A stretch of 64,000 nt of DNA, taken from an uncultured Roseateles sp. Lineage in GTDB: Bacteria; Pseudomonadota; Gammaproteobacteria; Burkholderiales; Burkholderiaceae. The translations under genes and the position numbers were made by a program. The stretch is taken from assembly GCA_946886855.1 (NCBI GenBank), contig CAMPJJ010000003.1:51382-115381 (forward strand). Reading direction: 5' to 3'. Shown piece after piece: positions 53,987 through 61,759 of the stretch (positions are counted from its first letter, which is position 1; the number at the start of each line of letters is the position of its first letter). Below the pieces are notes generated by a model. It saw only the letters and a program-made list of their open reading frames with translations, searched no databases and was not told the DNA's origin.

Positions 53987-54685
53987 GTGAAAGTCGCCAC
54001 CCTCTGCCCTTCCCGCTCGCTGGAACACTTCGCGGCCGCTGCGCTGCGTGATGCCGGCTACGAGCCCACCCCCCACACCCACCTGAGCGCGTTGATCGCG
54101 GCCTTGCGCACGCCGGGCGCCGACGCGGTGCTGCTGGAGGACCACGATGCCCACATCGACGGCTGGCTGGCCGCCTTGCGCCTGCATGCCGGTCGCAGCG
54201 TGCCCATCGTCGTCCTCGGACTGGGCGACTCGGTGGGCATCTCGCGGGCATTGCAACGTGGCGCGGACGACTACGCGGTCATCTCCGACGGCGCCGGCCC
54301 GCTGATCCACCGGCTGCGCGCGCGCATCCAGGCGCGCATGGACGGCGTGCGTGCGACCTCGCTGCGCGCCGGACCTTATGCGCTCAATGCGTCGACGCAG
54401 AGCCTGTCCACCGGCGCGCGCGAGGTCAGCCTGACGGCGCGCGAGTTCGCGCTGGCCTGGACGCTGTTCGAGAACCTGGGGCGCGTGGTCAGCATGCAGA
54501 CGCTGTCGACCGAGATCTGGGGCCGCTCCAGCGACATCGGCAAGCGCACGCTGGAGCAGCACGTGTACAAGCTGCGGCTCAAGCTGAATCCGGGCGGACC
54601 CCGCTCACGGGCCCGCACGCTGGACGGCACGCCGGTGCCGCGCATCCAGACGGTGTACGGCGTGGGGTATCGGCTCGACGTGTGA
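53987..54685 (+). CDS. OmpR-family response regulator, HrpG-like
   Basis: 232 residues: an N-terminal receiver-like domain (about 1-118) and a C-terminal winged helix (about 130-232; LTAREFALAWTLFENLGRVV, KRTLEQHVYKLRLKLN, VYGVGYRLDV). The receiver lacks the acidic pair after the first strand (TLCPSRS instead of DD), while an Asp in LLEDHD could be the phospho-acceptor, so activation may be atypical. HrpG of Ralstonia/Xanthomonas, an OmpR-type protein that controls hrpB/hrpX, sits in the same relation to the T3SS. No kinase is adjacent. The start is GTG. Confidence 0.78.
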   Translation: MKVATLCPSRSLEHFAAAALRDAGYEPTPHTHLSALIAALRTPGADAVLLEDHDAHIDGWLAALRLHAGRSVPIVVLGLGDSVGISRALQRGADDYAVISDGAGPLIHRLRARIQARMDGVRATSLRAGPYALNASTQSLSTGAREVSLTAREFALAWTLFENLGRVVSMQTLSTEIWGRSSDIGKRTLEQHVYKLRLKLNPGGPRSRARTLDGTPVPRIQTVYGVGYRLDV

Positions 54686-54772
54686 CGAGACAGGAGACTG
54701 CGGTCCTGCCGCGGCGGCCTTCGCAGTCAACAAGATCAACAGGCGTCCCCGCAGGCGGGAGCGAGCGGATTC

Positions 54773-56269
54773 TCAGGGCTGCGCGCGCTGCGCCGCGGCG
54801 CGTTGCGAGGCATTGCGGCTGCGCACCGTGTCGTTGAGCTGGTACGACGCGACGGTCAGCGCGAGCAGCGTGCCGCCCACCAGGCCCGCGACCAGCGCGT
54901 GCACGCCGGCCTGCGCGGCCTGGCGCTGGTCGGCGCCGACCCCCGGTTGATTCAGCGTCGACTGGAGCGCCTGCACCACCCCCAGCGCGATCAGACCCGG
55001 CACCATCGTGTTGAACACGCGCGTGTCGGCGCGTTCGGCCTGGCGGCCCAGCTCGTTGCGGGTGAACGGGTTGCGCAGGTCGACATGCAGATGGCGCACG
55101 TGCGACGGATCGGTCTGCTGCATGCGTCGCGCGGACGCGGTGTCGACCAGGTGATCCTCGACCGACGACGTGAGCATGTTGCCCGCGCCCGCGATGGCGC
55201 CCGCGCCGATGGCCAGGCCGCGTGCGGCCTGCCAGGCCGGCTGGCCGCCGAGCGTGCGCTGCATCAGCAGCTGGGTGCCCATGTCGATCACGGCCGTCGC
55301 GGCGCCGAAGGTGCCGCGCATGCCCCAGGTGACGTCGGCCGGGCGCAGGTTGCGGCCCTCGGGCGGTTGCGGGACGTTGCGGTCGCCGTTGCCGACGTGC
55401 ACCGTGTTGATCGCGGGACGCAAGGCCTCCCGGAACTGCGCCTGCAGATGCGCCACCACCTGGATCGCCGCCGCCGCCTGCGCCACGCCGGTCAGCGCCG
55501 GGTTGCTGCGCGCGGCGATCGTGAGCGCCAGGGCGGCGAAGTCGCCGCCCGCGATGCCGGCCGACTGCACGCCTTGCCAGAGGCGGCGCGGCAGGCTGTT
55601 GTCGCGCTGCGCCGCATCGCCCGCGAAGGCCTGGTTGGCGACCTGCGCGCTGCTCTCGCTGTGGATCTGCGAGACGATGCGCCGCCCCAGCGAGTACGCC
55701 GTCAGCGCCGTCTGCGCCGCCAGCGCGGCGTCCGGATGCGAGGCCACCGCCCGTGCGAGCTCCGGCGCGATGACGCCCTGCACCACCGTGCGCACGCCGG
55801 CCACCGGCAGCGCGTGACGCACGTTCTGCATCAGGAAGAACGAGGCCGCGCCGGCTTCGCGCGGCGCATGGCCGTGTCCACCGGCGGCACCATGCGCGGG
55901 CGCATGGGGGTCCGCCGGCGCGCCGTGCGTCAACGCCCCCAGCGGCGGCGTGGCATCGCCCGACGGCCGGGCGGGACGGCGCAACTGGTCCAGCGATCGC
56001 CGCGGCGCGAGCGTCGCATCGGCGGCGCGTGACGGCCCCGGATCGGAGTGGCGCCGCGCGTTCAGGCCGCCGAGCTCGGTCGACATCCTGCGCGGCGGCG
56101 TGACACCGTCGCGGGACGACGCGGGTGATGCCGGAGATGCCGGAGATGCGGGAGATGCGGGCGATGCGGGCGTCCTGGATGTCGGCGCGCGATCGAGCCG
56201 GTCGAGCTCAATGGCGCCGGTGTGCGTCGTGAGCGGCGGCAAGCCGGCGGGCGGCGTGGTGATCGTCAT
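54773..56269 (-). CDS. Hydrophobic T3SS-region protein, candidate translocon component or effector
   Basis: 498 residues. The first 130 are Ser/Pro/Ala/His-rich and contain a tandem [14 protein letters not shown] run coded by five 9-bp repeats (56127-56171). The rest has about six hydrophobic or amphipathic helices (near VRTVVQGVIAPELA, GGDFAALALTIAARS, AATAVIDMGTQLLM, ARGLAIGAGAIAGAG, MVPGLIALGVVQALQ, ALVAGLVGGTLLALTVASY). A polar N-terminus with a hydrophobic second half is the layout of T3SS translocators such as HrpF/NolX, and no other translocon gene is seen in the window. It lies beside the HrpG-like gene. No PIP box was found upstream. Function is not settled. Confidence 0.6.
   Translation of the reverse strand: MTITTPPAGLPPLTTHTGAIELDRLDRAPTSRTPASPASPASPASPASPASSRDGVTPPRRMSTELGGLNARRHSDPGPSRAADATLAPRRSLDQLRRPARPSGDATPPLGALTHGAPADPHAPAHGAAGGHGHAPREAGAASFFLMQNVRHALPVAGVRTVVQGVIAPELARAVASHPDAALAAQTALTAYSLGRRIVSQIHSESSAQVANQAFAGDAAQRDNSLPRRLWQGVQSAGIAGGDFAALALTIAARSNPALTGVAQAAAAIQVVAHLQAQFREALRPAINTVHVGNGDRNVPQPPEGRNLRPADVTWGMRGTFGAATAVIDMGTQLLMQRTLGGQPAWQAARGLAIGAGAIAGAGNMLTSSVEDHLVDTASARRMQQTDPSHVRHLHVDLRNPFTRNELGRQAERADTRVFNTMVPGLIALGVVQALQSTLNQPGVGADQRQAAQAGVHALVAGLVGGTLLALTVASYQLNDTVRSRNASQRAAAQRAQP
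56127..56171. repeat. Five tandem copies of a 9-bp unit (GATGCCGGA-like)
   Basis: In-frame repeat encoding the SPA tripeptide run in the hydrophobic T3SS-region protein. The copies differ by one or two bases. Confidence 0.85.
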
Positions 56270-56355
56270 GGGAGCGGGTCCTGCAGTGAGCAGCTGCCAC
56301 TCTCGACAGTCCGCATGACCCACCCGTGACGGCCGGATCGGTGCGGGCATGGTCC

Positions 56356-56376
56356 CCGCGCGAACCCTTCGCGCGG
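56356..56376. terminator. Perfect 9-bp inverted repeat upstream of the candidate translocon gene
   Basis: CCGCGCGAA, CCC and TTCGCGCGG form a GC-rich hairpin between the stop of the regulator gene (56432) and the start of the next minus-strand gene (56269). It fits a terminator for the former, though there is no T-tract; an operator is an alternative. Confidence 0.45.
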
Positions 56377-56431
56377 CCGCGAGCCGCTTCGCCCGCCTCA
56401 GTGGCCCGCTCGATCGGCCCGGGCGGCGAAC

Positions 56432-59161
56432 TCAATCGCCGAACGAGGCGGCCACGCCCGCCGCCCAGGCCAGCGCGGCCACGACCGCGCGCGGCTCATC
56501 CCAGCGCTGGCCTTCGTCCTGCAGCCGCGCCATCGAGAAGCCGTCCAGCCGCGTGCGCATCCGCTGCACCAAGCTACCCCACGGCGGCACGGGATCCGCA
56601 CGGATCGGCGAATACGCCTGACCCGCATACCCGGTCAGGCGCGCCGCGTCCTGATCGCGCCCCTCCTCGAACGCCAGCCAGGCGAAGACGGGCAGCAGGC
56701 GATCGAAGGCCTCGTGCTGGTACTCGTGCTGGTACTCATGCGGGGGCGCGAGAGGCCGCTCGCGATGGCGATTGGGAAGGCGATCGGGAAGGCGGTCGGG
56801 AAGGCGGTCGGGATGGCGCTCGCGGGAGGACCTCGGCGAGACGATGCCCGTCAGCACCTCGCGCGCCTCCTCGACGCGCCCCTCGGCCAGCAGCACGGCG
56901 GCCAGGCAGCCGAGCACGCGCTGCAGGAACTCGCCGTTGGCCGTGTTGACGCCGCTCGCGCGGCTCGCGGCGTCCTCCCACTGGCGCACCAGCGCCGCGG
57001 AGCGCAGCGGCTCGCCATGCCCGACCTGCAGGGTCATGAGCCGATGCAGGTCGTCCAGCACCCATCGCGACGCACCGATCTCCTGCGCCAATTGCAGCGA
57101 TGCGCACATCGCCTCGTCGGCCTCCGCCGCCTGCCCCTCGACGCGCCACACATGCGCCCGCGCCGCGAGTCCCCACAGCTTCAGCCGCGCCGCATGCGCG
57201 CCTTCGCAGCGGCCCGCGAGCGCGACCAGCTCGCCCATCGCGTAGCGCATCGCGGCCTGGCTCAGCTCGCGGTCCTCGACGACCTGCCGGCACAGCGCCA
57301 GATAACGCAGCGCCGGATCGTCCACCGTGCGCGACACCGTGACGCCGCGCCGGTACCAGATCGCCGCACGCTTCGGATCGTGCGGCGCCAGCAGACCGGC
57401 GTGATCGATGCAATAGCGAGCCAGCACCGCGGGCGGCAGCTCCGCCGGCAACTCGGCCTCGTAGGCGGCATGCCGCCACGCCGACTCGGGCACCAGCGAC
57501 AGCAGCTCGAACAGCGCGCGCGAATGCGCAAGCAGCCCCAGGCCCCGGACCGGTTCGTGCTCCAGGCACCAGTCGAGCGCGGCGCGCACGTTGCCCAGTT
57601 CGGGCGAGAACTCCGCGATCCAGCGCGCGTCCGGCATCATCTGCAGGGCCCGCTCGGCGCGATCGAACAGCTGGCTCATCGCGCGCGCATGCTGGCCTCG
57701 CGCAATGTCGACCTCGCCGGTCTCTTCCAGCAACAGCAGCCCGTAGGCGCGGATGCCGTCGAAGAGCCGGTAGCGCGGGCGGTCCTCGGCCTCGACCTGG
57801 ACCAGCGAATGGTCCACCAGTCCCTCGAGCGCCTCCGCCACGGTCCAGGCGTCCAGCTGCCGGTCCGACAACGCGGCCGTCGCCATCTCCAGCGTGAAGC
57901 CGCCCTCGAACGGTTCCAGCCGCCGCAGCACGAGCTGCTCGACGTCGTCCAGTAGCGCCAGGCTCGCCTCCATGCAGGCGCGCAGCGACTGATGGCGGCG
58001 CGGCCCCGCCTGCGTGCCGCGCGTCAGCAGCCGGTAGCGGTCGCTGAGGCGTTCGCAGAGCTGATCGATGCCGAACATCGCCAGCCGGCCCGCGGCCAGC
58101 TGCAGCGCCAGCGGAATGCCGTCCAGCCGGCGGCACAGGCCCGTCACCTGCGCCACGTTGTGCGCGCCGAGCGCGAAGGGCTGCCCCTGCGCCCGCACCT
58201 GATCGACGAACAGCGCGACGCTGCCGTGCATCAGCGCCTCGTCCACGCCCGCGCCGGCCGGCGGCACCGACAGCGGCGGCGTGCGCAGCACCCGCTCGCC
58301 CGGCACGCGCAGCACCTTGCGGCTGGTGACCATCAGCGCCACGTCCTCGGTGTTCTCGAGCACCGCGTGGCAGAAGGTCGCGGCGCGCGCGCCGGCGATC
58401 TCCGCGTTGTCCAGCACCAGCAGCAGCGACATCGGCCGCAGCAGGGCCAGCAGCGTCTCCAGCGTGATGCCCGGGTCCAGCCCCAGCGCCGCCGCGACGG
58501 CCGGCAAGGGATCGGACGGATCGTCGCCGGCCAGCAGATCGACCCACACCGCGCCGTCGCGGGCCGCATGCCGGCGTTCGTGCGCGCAGGCCAGCGCGAG
58601 CGTCGACTTGCCGACCCCCGGCGCGCCGACCACGGTCACCAGGCGGTGCCGCACCAGCCGGCTCAGCAGCGCCTGCAGGTCGGCGCCGCGGCCGTGCATG
58701 GCCACCGGCGCCGACGGCAGCGCGCGCGGGCGCAGCAGGGGGGACGGGGGCTCGACCGCCCGGTCGGTCGGCTCGACGGGCGTGTCCTCGTCGTGCCGCA
58801 GCGGCAACGCGAATCGATAGCCCTGCCCGGCCACCGTGGCGATGGCTTCGCGGCCCAGCGTGCGGCGCAACGCCGACACGTGCACGGCCGCGTTGTTCTC
58901 TTCCACGGCCTGGCCGGGCCAGACCCGATTCAACAGTTCGCTCTTGGACACCACCGCGCCGCGATGCGCGACCAGCACGCCGAGCAGATCGATCTGCCGG
59001 CCGCTGAGCGGCACGGGCACGCCCTCCGACAGGAGGACGCGCGAGGCCATGTCAAGCACGAACCCTTCGAAGCGAAAACGACTCGTCACTTCAGCTTGCC
59101 CTTCATGGCTGTCACCGACGGCAGGACCCTGCACGCCGTACGCCATCGCACCCCGATGCAC
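56432..59161 (-). CDS. Winged-helix/NB-ARC-type ATPase/TPR transcriptional regulator
   Basis: 909 residues: an OmpR-type winged helix (about 27-120; FEGFVLDMASRVLLSEGVPV, AVHVSALRRTLGREAIATVA), an ATPase module with Walker A GAPGVGKSTLALA (about 178) and LLLVLDNAEI (Walker B), and a long helical TPR-like C-terminus. A repeat stretch near residues 785-800 (DRLPDRLPDRLP, then EYQHEYQHE) is coded by 12-bp repeats. Such STAND-type regulators bind a ligand, hydrolyse ATP and oligomerise. The start is uncertain: ATG at 59161 or GTG at 59089, the latter beginning close to the conserved domain. The upstream gap 59162-59445 shows a short hairpin (59221-59244) but no PIP box. Confidence 0.85.
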   Translation of the reverse strand: MHRGAMAYGVQGPAVGDSHEGQAEVTSRFRFEGFVLDMASRVLLSEGVPVPLSGRQIDLLGVLVAHRGAVVSKSELLNRVWPGQAVEENNAAVHVSALRRTLGREAIATVAGQGYRFALPLRHDEDTPVEPTDRAVEPPSPLLRPRALPSAPVAMHGRGADLQALLSRLVRHRLVTVVGAPGVGKSTLALACAHERRHAARDGAVWVDLLAGDDPSDPLPAVAAALGLDPGITLETLLALLRPMSLLLVLDNAEIAGARAATFCHAVLENTEDVALMVTSRKVLRVPGERVLRTPPLSVPPAGAGVDEALMHGSVALFVDQVRAQGQPFALGAHNVAQVTGLCRRLDGIPLALQLAAGRLAMFGIDQLCERLSDRYRLLTRGTQAGPRRHQSLRACMEASLALLDDVEQLVLRRLEPFEGGFTLEMATAALSDRQLDAWTVAEALEGLVDHSLVQVEAEDRPRYRLFDGIRAYGLLLLEETGEVDIARGQHARAMSQLFDRAERALQMMPDARWIAEFSPELGNVRAALDWCLEHEPVRGLGLLAHSRALFELLSLVPESAWRHAAYEAELPAELPPAVLARYCIDHAGLLAPHDPKRAAIWYRRGVTVSRTVDDPALRYLALCRQVVEDRELSQAAMRYAMGELVALAGRCEGAHAARLKLWGLAARAHVWRVEGQAAEADEAMCASLQLAQEIGASRWVLDDLHRLMTLQVGHGEPLRSAALVRQWEDAASRASGVNTANGEFLQRVLGCLAAVLLAEGRVEEAREVLTGIVSPRSSRERHPDRLPDRLPDRLPNRHRERPLAPPHEYQHEYQHEAFDRLLPVFAWLAFEEGRDQDAARLTGYAGQAYSPIRADPVPPWGSLVQRMRTRLDGFSMARLQDEGQRWDEPRAVVAALAWAAGVAASFGD
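56767..56814. repeat. Four tandem copies of a 12-bp unit (GGCGATCGGGAA-like)
   Basis: In-frame repeat in the STAND-type regulator gene, encoding a DRLP/NR-type tetrapeptide on the minus strand. The copies differ by one or two bases. Confidence 0.85.
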
Positions 59162-59445
59162 ACGCGTTTCACGAGCACGGGGTCACGAAAGTGGGCGCGA
59201 GTTTAAGGGTGCGTCATGACAACGTCCAGGGAACTCGGGACGTTCCCGAAGGGGGTCAGGCCTTGACAGCGTTGACTGTCGTGCACATGTCGGCGGCATG
59301 ACGATCGCGACCGCGAAAGCCGTGCGGATTCCCGCACAGCTGTCAGGAGAATGTCAGAGCGCTGACGCGCTCAAGGGCCGGGATGTGCGTGTTCATGGGG
59401 CATCCGAGCGACCGGGTGCGCGCGCTTGGTGCAACTTTGGTCATG

Positions 59446-60345
59446 TCAGCGGATGCCGCCGAGGTCGTAGTTCCAACGCAACTCACGGCCCGCGGGAATG
59501 TCCTCCGACGCGCGGAAGGCGTGGATGCGCGCCGTCCAGCCATGGCGCAGGCGCACGCGGAAGGACTCGCCGCGCACGTTGTAGCCGGCCACCGGATGGC
59601 CGTCGGGACGGCCGTCGGCGTCGAAGAGAAACAAGGTGTTCATCAGCGACAGCAGGTTCTCGCCGTTGACGGCGACTTCGCCGATGGGATCGGAGGCCGA
59701 CATCAGGTAGCGGTCGTCGTCGAGCAGGAAGAGATCGACGTCGTCGAGCAACTGACCGCCGTAGACGCCCAGGCAGGTGCCGGCCGCGATGTCGTGCCGC
59801 GCGAAGAGGCCGCGCTGGCCGATGAGCGCGGCCTCCCGCGGCGAGCGCAGGTCCGCGGCCGCGATGCGCCGCGGCTCCAGCAGCCGCAGCGCGTGCGCGG
59901 CGCGGGTGCGTCGACCGACACCGGCGTCGGTGTAGGGCTCGACGTCGGCGAAGGCCTCGAGGCGGTCCAGCACGTCGACGACGTGGACCACGCCGTGGTC
60001 GGCATCGCGGAACGGCGGATCGCCGGCGTGCTCGGCGGCGTAATCGCGACGCGCCACGCGATCGCGATGGCGCAGGCGCACCTGCGCGAGCAGCGCGAGC
60101 CAGCGCTCGGTGCCGTAGGACATCAGCGCGAGCTGGCGGGCGCGCTCGTCGGTCGACGTGCGGTCGTCGTCCCTGGGCATCAACGCGAGCACCCGGCGCT
60201 GGCAGTCCAGCACGTGGGTCATGTGCGCGCGACGGCGCCGCGGCGAATCGGGCATCGTGTCGATGCGCCGGTAGCCGTCCCACAGCCAGCGGTCCACGTC
60301 CGCGCGGTCGCGCGACCGGACCGTATCGATGAGCGCCTCGTCCAT
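59446..60345 (-). CDS. SET-domain protein under a PIP box, candidate T3SS effector methyltransferase
   Basis: 299 residues. Residues 1-165 are helical and Arg/Asp-rich without recognised fold. Residues about 170-299 follow a SET domain: GQRGLFARHDIAAGTCLGVY (176-195; the RGLFA and GVYGG strands), GEVAVNGENLLSLMNTLFLF (222-241; Asn at the cofactor-site place), YNVRGESFRVRL, and the final AFRASEDIPAGRELRWNYDL (276-295; terminal Tyr). SET domains move methyl groups from S-adenosylmethionine to Lys. They are mainly eukaryotic, and bacterial examples include secreted histone methylases. No signal peptide. A perfect PIP box lies 62 bases upstream, so it belongs to the T3SS regulon. Confidence 0.82.
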   Translation of the reverse strand: MDEALIDTVRSRDRADVDRWLWDGYRRIDTMPDSPRRRRAHMTHVLDCQRRVLALMPRDDDRTSTDERARQLALMSYGTERWLALLAQVRLRHRDRVARRDYAAEHAGDPPFRDADHGVVHVVDVLDRLEAFADVEPYTDAGVGRRTRAAHALRLLEPRRIAAADLRSPREAALIGQRGLFARHDIAAGTCLGVYGGQLLDDVDLFLLDDDRYLMSASDPIGEVAVNGENLLSLMNTLFLFDADGRPDGHPVAGYNVRGESFRVRLRHGWTARIHAFRASEDIPAGRELRWNYDLGGIR

Positions 60346-60406
60346 GGAGCCTCCGGAGGATGGAGCGGCGAGTCTCGCCCTCCGTCCGCCGGAGACCGCG
60401 CCGGAA

Positions 60407-60431
60407 GCGAAGCGAACGCCTCGTCGGCGAA
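60407..60431 (-). promoter_or_regulatory. Perfect PIP box for the SET-domain gene
   Basis: On the minus strand TTCGC-N15-TTCGC with no mismatch, 62 bases before the ATG at 60345, in the 94-base gap after the substrate-binding protein gene. GAGACT, at the place of a -10, begins 30 bases after the box. Confidence 0.88.
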
Positions 60432-60439
60432 GCGGCCCT

Positions 60440-61738
60440 TTACTGCGTCTTCGCGGCGGTGACCAGCCGGTCCATGGCCTGCGCCGGCGTGATGGACTCG
60501 CTGTTCCAGAACTGGCTGACCACGTCCTTGATCGCGCCTTCCGCGGCGGGCCGGACCGCCATCCCGTGCGCGATGGAGGGCAGCAGCGTGTTGGCCTTGC
60601 CGGCCTCGGCGAAGTCCGCGGCCGAGGCCTTGGCGCAGTCGTCGTACTTGGCCAGGCTCACGCCCTTGCGCACCGGGATCGAGCCCTTCTCGAGGTTGAA
60701 GGACTCCTGCACCGCCGGCGACAGGATGGCCGAGGCCATGTCGCGCTGCGCCTGCTGGTTGGCCTCGCCCTTGACCTTGAACATCGCGAAGGAGTCGACG
60801 TTGAAGGTGTAGGACCTGGCCGTGCCCGGCGCAGGCACGCACAGGAAGTCCTTGCCCGCCGTCTTGCCGGCGGCCAGGAACTCGCCCTTGGCCCAGTCGC
60901 CCATGATCTGCATGGCGGCCTCGCCCTTCATGACCATCGCGGTGGCAAGGTTCCAGTCGCGGCCCGACGCGTTGCGGTCGGTGTAGGCCTTCAGGCGGCG
61001 GAAGGTCGTGAGCGACTTCTCCATCGTCGGGCTCTTCAGGCTGGCGGGATCGAGCTGGATCAGCGCCTTGCGGTAGAACTCGGGACCGCCGGTGCCGAGC
61101 ACCACGGTCTCGAAGGTGGTGAAGTCCTGCCACGACTGGCCGCCGTGCGCCAGCGGCGTCACGCCGGCCTTCTTGAGCGCGTCGGCCGCGACGAAGAACT
61201 CGTCCCAGGTGGTCGGCGTCTTGACGCCGGCCTTGCGCATCACCTCGGGGTTGATCCACAGCCAGTTGACGCGGTGCACGTTGACCGGCACCGCGATGTA
61301 GTGGCCCTTGTACTTGACGATGTTGCTGATGACCGGCAGCAGCAGCTCGTCCCAGTGGTCGGCCTTGGCGACGTCGTCGATGTTGGCGAGCATGCCCTCG
61401 GCCGCCCAGTCCTGCAGCAGCGGCCCCTTGATCTGCGCGGCCGTGGGCGCGTTGCCCGAGATGGCGCGCGACTTCAGCACCGTCATCGCCGCGTCGCCGG
61501 CGCCGCCGGCCACGGCGAAGTCCTTCCACTTGTGGCCCTTGGCCTGCAGCTGGTCCTTCAGGCCGGAGATGGCCTTGGCCTCGCCGCCGCTGGTCCACCA
61601 GTGCAGGACCTCCAGGTCGCCGGCTTGGGCCGGCGTCGCCAGTGCGCCCAGGGTCGCCATCGCCGCCGCGGCGATCAGGCCGCGACGGGACCAGGTGCGT
61701 GTCGTGCGTGTCGTGCGCGTTGTCTTTGTCCTTGTCAT
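60440..61738 (-). CDS. ABC sugar transporter substrate-binding protein (CUT1 type)
   Basis: 432 residues with an N-terminal Thr/Arg repeat (TRTTRTTRT), a Sec/Tat-like signal (SRRGLIAAAAMATLGALATP, about 17-40) and a type 1 extracellular solute-binding fold: LEVLHWWTSGGEAKAISGLK, MVMKGEAAMQIMGDWAKGEF and CVPAPGTARSYTFNVDSF. The family binds glucose/mannose or related sugars for uptake by a CUT1 ABC transporter. The permease and ATPase genes are not in the window. The PfkB kinase and AGE isomerase genes upstream point to import and first steps of hexose use. Confidence 0.92.
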   Translation of the reverse strand: MTRTKTTRTTRTTRTWSRRGLIAAAAMATLGALATPAQAGDLEVLHWWTSGGEAKAISGLKDQLQAKGHKWKDFAVAGGAGDAAMTVLKSRAISGNAPTAAQIKGPLLQDWAAEGMLANIDDVAKADHWDELLLPVISNIVKYKGHYIAVPVNVHRVNWLWINPEVMRKAGVKTPTTWDEFFVAADALKKAGVTPLAHGGQSWQDFTTFETVVLGTGGPEFYRKALIQLDPASLKSPTMEKSLTTFRRLKAYTDRNASGRDWNLATAMVMKGEAAMQIMGDWAKGEFLAAGKTAGKDFLCVPAPGTARSYTFNVDSFAMFKVKGEANQQAQRDMASAILSPAVQESFNLEKGSIPVRKGVSLAKYDDCAKASAADFAEAGKANTLLPSIAHGMAVRPAAEGAIKDVVSQFWNSESITPAQAMDRLVTAAKTQ

Positions 61739-61759
61739 CGTTGTCTCCTTCTTGTGGTC

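Noticed and set aside
56356..56376. GCGAA and TTCGC elements as a PIP box for the 498-residue protein gene
   Set aside because: The two elements are in opposite directions as a hairpin, not direct repeats spaced by 15 bases; no second GCGAA lies at the right distance.
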